Positions 33,476-41,874 of a DNA stretch of 64,000 nucleotides are shown here, in pieces. A program made the translations under genes and the position numbers. Every line of letters starts with the position of its first letter. The stretch's first letter is position 1. Source of the stretch: an uncultured Allomuricauda sp. (lineage in GTDB: Bacteria > Bacteroidota > Bacteroidia > Flavobacteriales > Flavobacteriaceae). The stretch is taken from contig NZ_CANMOO010000001.1 of the NCBI RefSeq assembly GCF_947499585.1, forward strand, positions 620,001 through 684,000. The letters are read 5' to 3'. Below the pieces are notes generated by a model. That model searched no databases. It saw only the letters and a program-made list of their open reading frames with translations, and was not told the DNA's origin.

Positions 33476-34519
33476 CTAGTTAAAGGAATTGATAATAGTC
33501 ATTCCTTTGTTTGTAAACTGATTCATCTCGGTTAAAACCTTAGCTGCTTGTGCTAAAGGGATTGTTTGCTCTACTAATTTTTGAGGTTTTAATTTCCCTT
33601 CTTTGATCAGTGCCATCATTTCAGGATATTTTTGTGCTTGCATCCCGTGGCTTCCAATGATTTCAAGTTCATTGGCAAGTACCTTATCCATAGGTATTTT
33701 TGGATATTGGTGGTCACCGGTCATTAACCCCACCTGAATGTGTTTTCCTCGTTTTCTAAGACTACCTATTGAATTTTGACAGGTGATTTCGCTACCTAAG
33801 GCATCTAAAGATACGTTAACCCCGCCATTTGTTAGTGATACCACTTCTTCAACAACATCTGAAGATTCAGAAGCATTAACAGTTTTTGAAGCACCTATTT
33901 TTCTAGCTAGTTTTAAAGTATCTTCATTGATATCTATAGCAATAATCTTTGCACCAAAGGCTTTGGCTATCATAATGGCAGAAAGTCCTACGCCGCCACA
34001 GCCATGAATTGCGATGGATTGCCCTTCAGTTATTTTCCCTTGGGCCACTACAGCTCTATATGCCGTAATAAAACGACACCCCAGTGAAGCAGCAGTTATG
34101 TCATCAATTTCTTCTGGAAGCCTAACTAAATTAGTGTCCGCTTGATCTATACGAACATACTCTGCAAAAGAACCCCAATGTGTAAAACCTGGTTGTGATT
34201 GGCGATCACAGACTTGATGGTTACCTGAATTGCACTGTTCACATGAACCACAACCACAAACAAAGGGAACTGTTACTCTATCCCCAATGTTGAAGTTTTT
34301 TACATCTCTACCAAGAGCGGCAATGGTACCTGAAAGTTCATGGCCAGGAACATGCGGCAAAATAATATCAGGGTCGTGTCCCATCCAACCATGCCAATCG
34401 CTACGGCAAATACCCGTTGCGGCTGTTTTTAGTACAACACTATGGTCTAAAGGAGTAGGGTCTTCAACATTTTTAAGTTCCAAATTCCCTTGAAAAGTTT
34501 CATAAACCAATGCTTTCAT
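33476..34519 (-). CDS. Zinc-dependent alcohol dehydrogenase
   Basis: A 347-residue medium-chain dehydrogenase. Catalytic zinc ligands are C38, H60 and C148, with E61; structural zinc ligands are C90, C93, C96 and C104. The Rossmann motif is GCGGVG (173-178), and Asp196 at the end of the second strand suggests NAD rather than NADP. It oxidises an alcohol or reduces an aldehyde; the substrate is not evident. It starts 2 bp after the nitrilase, a pairing that suggests handling of an aldehyde- or nitrile-derived intermediate. Confidence 0.94.
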   Translation of the reverse strand: MKALVYETFQGNLELKNVEDPTPLDHSVVLKTAATGICRSDWHGWMGHDPDIILPHVPGHELSGTIAALGRDVKNFNIGDRVTVPFVCGCGSCEQCNSGNHQVCDRQSQPGFTHWGSFAEYVRIDQADTNLVRLPEEIDDITAASLGCRFITAYRAVVAQGKITEGQSIAIHGCGGVGLSAIMIAKAFGAKIIAIDINEDTLKLARKIGASKTVNASESSDVVEEVVSLTNGGVNVSLDALGSEITCQNSIGSLRKRGKHIQVGLMTGDHQYPKIPMDKVLANELEIIGSHGMQAQKYPEMMALIKEGKLKPQKLVEQTIPLAQAAKVLTEMNQFTNKGMTIINSFN

Positions 34520-34521
34520 GA

Positions 34522-35448
34522 CTATTCCTTTTCTGTTATCATGTCTGGTTGTCCAGTTACGTTTAGATTAAAAATGTCATTTCTTGCATAGTGCCCAATA
34601 ACATCAAAATCTAATTTACTCACAGTTACATCTTTAAGATCTAACTCTGCCACCAGTGCACCTGCTTCACCAAAGAGAGGTCCAGCAATAATTTTTCCTA
34701 AGGGGGACACGATAATGCTTCCTCCAGGGCAGATATCCTCTTTTTCGTTTTCTACTAAATGTTGGTATTCAGTAGGATACATAGATTTGGTGTAGAATTG
34801 ATTGCATCCCAATACAAAACACCTACCTTCTAAAGCAATATGTTGCATGGTTGATATCCATTCCTCTCTTGAGTCAGCCGTTGGGGCAATATAGATTTCC
34901 ACTCCTTTTTGGTACATGGCCATTCTTGCCATGGGCATATAGTTTTCCCAACAAATTAGGCCTCCCATTTTTCCAATCTTACTATCAAAACTCACTAAAG
35001 ATTCTCCTGAAGCTTCTGCCCAAACAATTCGTTCCGTACCTGTAGGTTTAATTTTTCGATGTACACCCAAAAATCCGGTAGAAGGTGAAATGTATGCCAT
35101 GGAACAATATAGACTTCCGTTGACTTTTAGTCTTTCGGTTATTCCAACTACCAGATATACATTTTGTGACTTAGAAAGTTCTTCTAAAAATTCAAGATCA
35201 TCCCCATCCAAACAAACACTGTTTTCATAATACTTGGCGTACAATTGTTTTCCCTCCATAGAACGACTTCCTACGGTTGCTCCAAAAGTGAAGCCTCTTG
35301 GATACCCTGGGACAAAAGATTCTGGAAAGACAATTAAATTACAGCCTTGCGCCGCATGTGTTTTAGTTAAATCAGCTAGTTTTTCAAAGGTTTTCTGTTT
35401 ATCAAAGAAAACAGGACTTTCCTGTATGAGCGCTACTTTTACCTTCAT
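34522..35448 (-). CDS. Nitrilase (carbon-nitrogen hydrolase)
   Basis: A 308-residue cytoplasmic enzyme with the complete triad: E43 ([12 protein letters not shown]), K132 ([13 protein letters not shown]) and nucleophile C166 ([11 protein letters not shown]). The combination [11 protein letters not shown] and CWENYMP is that of true nitrilases, which convert nitriles to acids and ammonia, rather than of amidases. It probably feeds the downstream alcohol dehydrogenase gene or a nitrogen-scavenging pathway. Confidence 0.92.
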   Translation of the reverse strand: MKVKVALIQESPVFFDKQKTFEKLADLTKTHAAQGCNLIVFPESFVPGYPRGFTFGATVGSRSMEGKQLYAKYYENSVCLDGDDLEFLEELSKSQNVYLVVGITERLKVNGSLYCSMAYISPSTGFLGVHRKIKPTGTERIVWAEASGESLVSFDSKIGKMGGLICWENYMPMARMAMYQKGVEIYIAPTADSREEWISTMQHIALEGRCFVLGCNQFYTKSMYPTEYQHLVENEKEDICPGGSIIVSPLGKIIAGPLFGEAGALVAELDLKDVTVSKLDFDVIGHYARNDIFNLNVTGQPDMITEKE

Positions 35449-35495
35449 AAGTATTTGTATTAAGGTATTAAAAGTTCTATTATCTTATTTTTTGA

Positions 35496-36272
35496 TTATT
35501 CTTTTTCAATGGCCTTTAGAAAAGGTTCCATTTTAATAAGGTCGATATCATCTCTTTTTCTCAACTCCCGTATAAACCAACTCTTGTGTCCGGCACCATA
35601 GGTGATTAAAAAGCGTTTACCAGAATAGCGATGTTTTTCCAATGCTTTTTCAATATTCCAGTAATGCGCAATATTGATGTTGTCCCAGCCGCCAAGACCC
35701 AATTCTACATTAAAAAGCTTATTGTAGACCTGCAGCGAAATATCTTGAATACTATCATAAGTATCCGTATGTATGAAATGGGGGTCGTTTACTTTTCCGG
35801 TAGCTTTATAGACAGAATCTGAACGGTTATTGGCTTCGTAATAGGCATCCCAATCTGCTGTTCTAGTGGAATCTTGGCTTATAGCGTGTAGTTTTGCACT
35901 TCGTTCATCAGCCATTGGTTTCGTCCAACCAGCCGTTGGGATAATTTCAAAATCCATTTCCTTTGTTAAAGGAAAAATGACATCTACATACTCTGGAAAA
36001 CGCATTACTCTTGGTTCAGATATACTATCATCCCTTTTAAATCCCTCAACAGCTGCTTGAAATCTATCTGGCGGAATTTCTGCCAAGATAAAATCGGGGT
36101 TGATTTCTTTTACTAGCTTCCTTAAATATGGAAGGTTATAAACACTATCTGTTAAATGTCCACTATGAATGGTACCAAGTATCAAAACTTCATTTTTAAG
36201 TGGTTTCTGAGTTTGTTCTTTACAACTTAGCAAAAGAAGCAATGCTATGCAGCAAGTTATAAATGTCTTCAT
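35496..36272 (-). CDS. DUF5694 (TraB/ChaN-like) lipoprotein
   Basis: A 258-residue lipoprotein with lipobox LLSC (Cys17). Two conserved histidine motifs bracket the domain: LILGTIHSGH (about 30-40) and LITYGAGHKSWFIREL (near 235), with ILAEIPPDRF between. This resembles TraB/Tiki/ChaN-type metallohydrolase folds and matches the DUF5694 pattern. The activity is unproven. It overlaps the arginase-like gene by 4 bp. Confidence 0.75.
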   Translation of the reverse strand: MKTFITCCIALLLLLSCKEQTQKPLKNEVLILGTIHSGHLTDSVYNLPYLRKLVKEINPDFILAEIPPDRFQAAVEGFKRDDSISEPRVMRFPEYVDVIFPLTKEMDFEIIPTAGWTKPMADERSAKLHAISQDSTRTADWDAYYEANNRSDSVYKATGKVNDPHFIHTDTYDSIQDISLQVYNKLFNVELGLGGWDNINIAHYWNIEKALEKHRYSGKRFLITYGAGHKSWFIRELRKRDDIDLIKMEPFLKAIEKE

Positions 36273-37075
36273 TTCATCAATACGTTTATAATTTTCTCAA
36301 TAGGTCTCAGCTCTTCAACATTTGCAGTAATAGACTCCAAAACACTTGTTCCAACTACATTAAAACTGCTTTTTAGCTCATCGATGCATTCCTCCGCATC
36401 TTTTATCAATAAGCCATCAGGAACTCTGTAGTAGGTCTTATCATAATCCAAAGGTTCTAGGCAATCAAAATCAAAATGTAAATAGAGATTCTCAATGTTT
36501 TTGGATTGCAAGGTTGAAATTAGCTCCGGAATATTCAGCTTTCTTGGGTGATAAATACCGCCGCTCTCCAATCTTATTTTTTCCGCATCATCAATGTCCC
36601 GCAACCCAACATAATGAATTTGGGAGCTATTTATGGTACTAAACATTAAATTGTCCATATTGGATTCTCCTTCCCCCAAAAGTGTTCTCAATGGCATACC
36701 ATGAAAATTGCAACTTGCCGAATCACATGGTTTATTGATATCTGCATGGGCATCAAACCATATAACACCCAGATTAGGGTATTGCTCATTTAAGTAGGAT
36801 ATGGGTACAATTTCAAGACCGCAATCTCCACCAATAGTAGCAGTGGTTCTGGGTTTTTTTGTCTCTAGAAACTGTTTGAATCGCTGCAACTGTTCATGGA
36901 TGGCATCGTAATTATTTATTTGGAACTTTTGTACTCCATTTTCTCCTGCCGAAATGTGGGATAGGGGTATTTGAACAAAATCTAGATTTTTCAAATATTC
37001 CAACACAGCGAAAGCACCTGATTCTATGTTCTTACCTAATCCAGCGCCTTGCCATTGTGGAAAGTAGATTTTCAT
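36269..37075 (-). CDS. Arginase/agmatinase-family protein with altered metal site
   Basis: A 268-residue protein from the ATG at 37073-37075 (MKIYFPQWQGAG). An upstream in-frame ATG (37225) would overlap the M1 peptidase and is rejected. Ureohydrolase motifs: IGGDCGLEIVP (82-91), WFDAHADIN (107-114), FHGMP (about 124-128) and FDFDCLEP. In the first motif the usual manganese-ligand His of GGDH is replaced by Cys85; the other ligands are kept. It may be a one-metal or altered-substrate member. It lies between the M1 peptidase and the DUF5694 gene. Confidence 0.85.
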   Translation of the reverse strand: MKIYFPQWQGAGLGKNIESGAFAVLEYLKNLDFVQIPLSHISAGENGVQKFQINNYDAIHEQLQRFKQFLETKKPRTTATIGGDCGLEIVPISYLNEQYPNLGVIWFDAHADINKPCDSASCNFHGMPLRTLLGEGESNMDNLMFSTINSSQIHYVGLRDIDDAEKIRLESGGIYHPRKLNIPELISTLQSKNIENLYLHFDFDCLEPLDYDKTYYRVPDGLLIKDAEECIDELKSSFNVVGTSVLESITANVEELRPIEKIINVLMK

Positions 37076-37088
37076 ACTAGCATTGAAA

Positions 37089-38711
37089 TTAAATTTTCTG
37101 ATGCAGGATGTAAAAATTATTGTCAAAAACCAGTTCACTGCTCTGCAATGTCTCGGTTTTCCATTCTTTACTGGGAAACAGCCACTGTTCTTTACCATCC
37201 GTAAAAACCCTGATGGGCATGTCAAAATCTTCTACGATGTCCACATAGCGGTGTGTAATAGACTTTCCTTCCAGTTTGTATTCCAATTTTGGAATCATGG
37301 TGGTTCTCAAATACTGATTGAAGAAGGCGGACAAGTCTTTTTTTGTTTTTTCGCTGATATAGTTTTCAATCTGCTCGGTGGTTACTGTTTGGTGATAGAA
37401 TTCAGCATTTAACCCCCTTAGAATTTCCCGCCACAATGTATCGTCTTCAATGAGTTGCCGTAAAGTGTGCAACATATTCGCTCCTTTGTAATACATATCG
37501 CCAGAGCCTTTTTTGTTGACATTGTAAGTGCCTATGATAGGGATGTCATTTTGAATGTTGGCCCTTGTTCCTATAACGTATTCGGATGCCGCTTTGGTCC
37601 CGTAATGATAATCTAAATACAGATTTTCAGAATAGGCAGTAAACCCTTCATGAATCCACATATCCGCAACATCTTTGTATGTTATATTGTTGGCAAACCA
37701 CTCATGACCTCCTTCATGGATAATGATAAAATCAAACTTTAACCCCCAACCGGTACTGGACAAATCCCTACCTAAATATCCATTTTGATATTGATTTCCA
37801 TAGGTAACTGAACTTTGGTGTTCCATTCCTAAATATGGGACTTCTACCAATTTAAAACTGTCTTCATAAAAAGGGTAGGGGCCAAACCAATGCTCAAAAG
37901 CTTCCAACATCATGGGAGCTTGTTTAAACTGCTCTTTGGCCTTATCCAAATTATCACGTAAAACATAATAATCTACATCCAATGTGCCTTTTTCCCCTTC
38001 ATACTTCTCACCAAAGTGAACGTAGTCCCCAATGTTCACATTTACGCCGTAATTATTTATTGGATTGGATACAAACCAATCGTACAGCTTGTACCCACCA
38101 AAGTCATAAAGGTATTCTTCCCTTAACCTTCCGTTTGCCACTGCTACTAAATCCTTAGGAACATCAATAGCAATACGCATGCTATCCACCTCATCATACA
38201 TATGGTCTTTGTTGGGCCACCATGCACTTGCTCCCAGACCTTGACAAGATGTAGCCACAAAAGGATTTCCGTTGTTGTCCTTTTTCCAAGAGAAGCCCCC
38301 GTCCCATGGTGCTCTTTTTGCCTTTCTTGGTTTTCCGGAATATTGCACATATAATTCGTTGAACTCTCCCGGGACTTGTTTTTTCTTTAAATGGATAAAA
38401 TGTGCCGGACCATAAGAAGTATAATTTAGGTCTTCATTGTCTTGAGACACGGCTATTATTTTCAGGGGTTTTTGTAAATCGATTTGAATGACATCTGACT
38501 CTTCCAAAACTTTATACCTAATGATGTTGTAACCCGCGATGGATTCATTTTCTGGTTGAACTTTGATGTTCAGGTTGTAATAATTTAAGTCCCACCAAGC
38601 GCGTTCTGGGGTAATGCTACCCCTTAATGTATCTTGTTTAGTAAAGTTTTGGCCATTTATGCTGAAAGACATACCTAAAACAAGCAGAATAAGCAGAGTG
38701 TTTTGTTTCAT
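37089..38711 (-). CDS. Exported M1-family metallopeptidase
   Basis: A 540-residue aminopeptidase-type enzyme with a signal peptide (LLVLGMSFSINGQ). The zinc site is HEGGH (332-336), with the third ligand Glu355 in IHEGFTAYSE. The substrate-anchoring motif is GMEHQ (296-300) in place of the classic GAMEN. It has the N-terminal beta-saddle and catalytic domains but no long C-terminal helical domain, like other short Bacteroidota M1 enzymes. It removes N-terminal residues from peptides, probably in the periplasm, upstream of the exported amidohydrolases. Confidence 0.94.
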   Translation of the reverse strand: MKQNTLLILLVLGMSFSINGQNFTKQDTLRGSITPERAWWDLNYYNLNIKVQPENESIAGYNIIRYKVLEESDVIQIDLQKPLKIIAVSQDNEDLNYTSYGPAHFIHLKKKQVPGEFNELYVQYSGKPRKAKRAPWDGGFSWKKDNNGNPFVATSCQGLGASAWWPNKDHMYDEVDSMRIAIDVPKDLVAVANGRLREEYLYDFGGYKLYDWFVSNPINNYGVNVNIGDYVHFGEKYEGEKGTLDVDYYVLRDNLDKAKEQFKQAPMMLEAFEHWFGPYPFYEDSFKLVEVPYLGMEHQSSVTYGNQYQNGYLGRDLSSTGWGLKFDFIIIHEGGHEWFANNITYKDVADMWIHEGFTAYSENLYLDYHYGTKAASEYVIGTRANIQNDIPIIGTYNVNKKGSGDMYYKGANMLHTLRQLIEDDTLWREILRGLNAEFYHQTVTTEQIENYISEKTKKDLSAFFNQYLRTTMIPKLEYKLEGKSITHRYVDIVEDFDMPIRVFTDGKEQWLFPSKEWKTETLQSSELVFDNNFYILHQKI

Positions 38712-38728
38712 GAATATAGAGATATGAT

Positions 38729-40063
38729 TTATCTAAAAATCTTATTAGGAAATACTACCAAACTTTCATGATTATCTTTTCCAACAGCTGCAACACCAAA
38801 AAAGAAATTGTCAATAACAATACCTTCCAGGGTGTGTTCGGTAACATCACCAACATATTTATAACTATTCCAAGTGGGTGAGGTGGTATCTCTCCAATAA
38901 ATTTTATACCCTACAGCTCCATCAACCTTATTCCATTTTAGTTTGGCTGAGGGTTCTACAATGCCACCAATTTCAACTGTAGTTGGAGCAGGGGGAGCCC
39001 AAGCAATTGAAGCTAAGTTAATGGCATTAACAGCAGTCAATTTTTTAGCATATCCAAAATTTACGTGCTCCAACACATCGCCATAAGCAATTCCATTTTC
39101 TACCCTAATATCTTGATGCTGCTGAGTATAGTTTTCATGGGCTTCCATAATTCTAACACCTGCAAAACCAGCATCGTTAAAAGGTCTATGATGACCTCCT
39201 CTTCCAAAGCGATCTAGACGGTAGATCATCATCGGATTCATTTCTGGCATATAGGTCTTGGTGGTTTTATGGATATACCTAGCCAATTGACGAGAGATTC
39301 CATCCACTTCTCCGCCGTAAAATCGGCGTGCCCTTCTTTGATCTTCAGTTTCTGTTGGTGGCACGGGTTCCGAAAAAATTCTAAAATCCCTATTGCTGAC
39401 AACACCGTCAACTCCGGTTATGTTACCAATCATATCATTATTGATGATTCCAACAATATCCCAACCTTGTTCTTTGGCATATGCGGCCAATCCTTTTCCT
39501 CCAAATAGGCCTTGTTCTTCTCCAGATAGCCCTACATAAATGATACTACTTTCAAATTGGTATTTGGATAACACCCTGGCAGCTTCAATGGTTCCAGCCA
39601 TGCCGCTGGCATTATCATTGGCCCCAGGAGATTTTGAAGTAAAATTATTTGGATCACTCACCCTAGAATCAATATCTCCGCTCATAATAATAAAGCGGTT
39701 TGGGTATTTTGTTCCCTTTTGAACGGCAACTACATTTACTACCCAGACATCTTTTACAATGCGCTGGCCGTCTCCTTTTTTTACCAAATCTTTTTGATAA
39801 AAAACATTCAAACAATTATTACAATCCGCAGAAGTCTTCTCAAATTCGGATTTTATCCAACGTCTGGCCGCTCCAATACCTGTTGTTTGGGAAATGGTAT
39901 CGCTCAGGGTATGTCTAGTACCAAAATTAACCAATGTGGTTACATCTTTTTCAATGCGCTCAGCTGAAACGGCATTGACAATATCATACAAGCGAGTATC
40001 AGTTTGGGCAAGAAGAGCTGAAATGCTAAATAATGCTACTAGAAATGTGTAAAGTTTCCTCAT
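38729..40063 (-). CDS. Exported M28-family metallopeptidase
   Basis: A 444-residue exported peptidase with a signal peptide ending near LLAQ. The M28 core: ligand region SGDIDSR (128-134), bridging Asp150 (GANDNASG), catalytic E182/E183 (SGEEQGLFGG), D210 (NNDMIGN) and GHHRPFNDAGF. The usual first ligand (GHxDS) is Asp130 here instead of His. A C-terminal Fn3-like domain follows (about 355-440). It probably releases amino acids from peptides outside the inner membrane. It is 17 bp from the M1 peptidase. Confidence 0.92.
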   Translation of the reverse strand: MRKLYTFLVALFSISALLAQTDTRLYDIVNAVSAERIEKDVTTLVNFGTRHTLSDTISQTTGIGAARRWIKSEFEKTSADCNNCLNVFYQKDLVKKGDGQRIVKDVWVVNVVAVQKGTKYPNRFIIMSGDIDSRVSDPNNFTSKSPGANDNASGMAGTIEAARVLSKYQFESSIIYVGLSGEEQGLFGGKGLAAYAKEQGWDIVGIINNDMIGNITGVDGVVSNRDFRIFSEPVPPTETEDQRRARRFYGGEVDGISRQLARYIHKTTKTYMPEMNPMMIYRLDRFGRGGHHRPFNDAGFAGVRIMEAHENYTQQHQDIRVENGIAYGDVLEHVNFGYAKKLTAVNAINLASIAWAPPAPTTVEIGGIVEPSAKLKWNKVDGAVGYKIYWRDTTSPTWNSYKYVGDVTEHTLEGIVIDNFFFGVAAVGKDNHESLVVFPNKIFR

Positions 40064-40072
40064 TTTTAAAAT

Positions 40073-40576
40073 TTAATTACCAATAAGTTCAATAAAAGTA
40101 CCGTCGGGATCCTGCACTAAGATAAAGCTTCTGCCATCCGCAAGTATGACCGGTGTTTCTCCAAGCAACTTTATATTATTTGCTTTTAAGCGGTTAAGTA
40201 CATCATCTGTCGACTTGTAAAATAGCGTAATGTATCTCATTCCATTTCGTTCTTGGATATGTGTTTCAGATGCATTCTTTTCATTTCCAAAAGACATTAG
40301 CTTATATTCTGTAGCATTTGGATCGTCTTGAAGCTTTAGGATTTTTACATCAAAAGGAGTACCTCCGGTAAGACCTGTCTTTCTTGCAAACTCTTCATTT
40401 ACATTAAAACCGCCCGTCTCTTTCATACCAATGACATTAGTATAAAAATCCATGGACGCATCTAAATCCGAAACGATGACTCCTATGGAGACAAAAGATT
40501 TATCAAATTCGGTTTGGTTTTGACTTTGGCCAACCACCATCACTAAGAGCAAACTGATAAAGAGTATGTTTTTCAT
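40073..40576 (-). CDS. Exported VOC (glyoxalase-like) family protein
   Basis: A 167-residue protein with a signal peptide (ILFISLLLVMVVGQSQ) and a VOC domain: SIGVIVSDLDASMDFYTNVI, MRYITLFYKSTDDVLNRL and SFILVQDPDGTFIELIG. Export is unusual for this family and points to an extracytoplasmic substrate. It is the first gene of the eleven-gene run that ends at 28814; the next gene follows after 9 bp. Confidence 0.85.
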   Translation of the reverse strand: MKNILFISLLLVMVVGQSQNQTEFDKSFVSIGVIVSDLDASMDFYTNVIGMKETGGFNVNEEFARKTGLTGGTPFDVKILKLQDDPNATEYKLMSFGNEKNASETHIQERNGMRYITLFYKSTDDVLNRLKANNIKLLGETPVILADGRSFILVQDPDGTFIELIGN

Positions 40577-40686
40577 TTTTTTATGATTTGTACCTGTTTA
40601 AAATTCATCCTATGAAAGTAACAAAAACAACTTATAGGAATCTTGAAAAACTAAAAAAGAAATGATCGAAAAATTCACATGAAGAA

Positions 40687-41874
40687 TTATTGTAAAAAGG
40701 TAGCTTTGATAATCCTGCCATTTTGTACTTCATATATGGCTACTGCTTTAAAATTTATACCGTTTGCAGTGATATATTCCTCATCAATAACTCGGTTTCC
40801 TATTATTATCCGTTTTTTTAATTCGCAATGAAGATCTGGAGTATTTTCAAAATAGGAATTATAACTTTCCTTCATCTTGTCCTGTCCTTCTAGGAATAGA
40901 TTGTCAGGATAGTTGAAAAGCTTTATGTTTTTTGAGTACGTATCCATAAAGGCCTCAATGTCCCTTGCATTATAAGCGTCAAGTTGTTTTTGAACAATAT
41001 TAGCTGGCGATTCCTCGGCCACAAAAGCCAAACGATTTCCTGACTTGTTTATGGCAATACGCGAAATATTATTTATTTCTTCTTGTTCAAAATACATAAC
41101 CGGTTCCCATCCAACACCTGATTTGGAATCAAATTTTATAATCGATTTTCCAGTCCCAGCGATAATTGTACTATCATTTAACCAACAGATGTCTTCAGAT
41201 TTTTTAAAGGTATTGGTGATTTTTTTGGTTGCTCTAGAAATTGGATTTAAAGATTTGATTTCCCAAGTTTTGTTCTCTTTACTGATGTAGCTTATTAAAT
41301 TGGAGTTTGGGATTTTCCATAAACTACGTCCCACGTTTTTTTGAAAAGTTTGATTCGTATTATCCTTTAGATTAGCCACAACCAGATCCATACGGTTTTC
41401 CACTAATACAGTAGTAACCAGGATATGATCATTATACCAGACGTGGTAGCCAACTTTTAAATCCTTAAGAATAAGTTTTGATTTTCCTGTATTGATATCA
41501 TATTCATATAGCCTTTGTAATCCATCTAAGTCTAAGCGAATGGCAGAAACAGCTTTTTTGCCAGGAATTTTTAATGGGGAATATTCACTTCCAGTAGGAG
41601 TATTAGATATCCAAGACGTGGTACTTCCCTCTAATATATTAAACCTTAAAATATCTGTTTGGTCTTCACGGTTTGCTGAAAACAAAACAGTATTATCATT
41701 TAAAAATGAAGGTTGATTGTCATACCCTTCATTGTTCGATATATTCTTTGGATTTGATAATACTGGATCTCCATTGGTAATTTTTAAATCGAAAAGATAA
41801 ACATCTGTGTTTACTTGACCATTTATGGATCCACAAATTAGACCTAGGCATATTAGTAGTAACCTGTTCATCAT
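40687..41874 (-). CDS. Exported TolB-like propeller fused to NTF2-like domain
   Basis: A 395-residue protein with a signal peptide (LLLICLGLICGSINGQ). The first 280 residues are WD40/TolB-type blades: YDNQPSFLNDNTVLFSANRE, RLYEYDINTGKSKLIL and DICWLNDSTIIAGTGKSIIK. The last 110 are an NTF2/SnoaL-type domain: IVQKQLDAYNARDIEAFMDT and KAVAIYEVQNGRIIKATFLQ. Its start codon overlaps the otsAB stop by one base (TAATG), so the two are translationally coupled. Its function and link to trehalose are unknown. Confidence 0.82.
   Translation of the reverse strand: MMNRLLLICLGLICGSINGQVNTDVYLFDLKITNGDPVLSNPKNISNNEGYDNQPSFLNDNTVLFSANREDQTDILRFNILEGSTTSWISNTPTGSEYSPLKIPGKKAVSAIRLDLDGLQRLYEYDINTGKSKLILKDLKVGYHVWYNDHILVTTVLVENRMDLVVANLKDNTNQTFQKNVGRSLWKIPNSNLISYISKENKTWEIKSLNPISRATKKITNTFKKSEDICWLNDSTIIAGTGKSIIKFDSKSGVGWEPVMYFEQEEINNISRIAINKSGNRLAFVAEESPANIVQKQLDAYNARDIEAFMDTYSKNIKLFNYPDNLFLEGQDKMKESYNSYFENTPDLHCELKKRIIIGNRVIDEEYITANGINFKAVAIYEVQNGRIIKATFLQ

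Noticed and set aside
37076..37225. N-terminal extension of the arginase-like protein
   Set aside because: It would lie over the 3' end of the M1 peptidase and is not family-like; MKIYFPQWQGAG at 37075 is the natural start.
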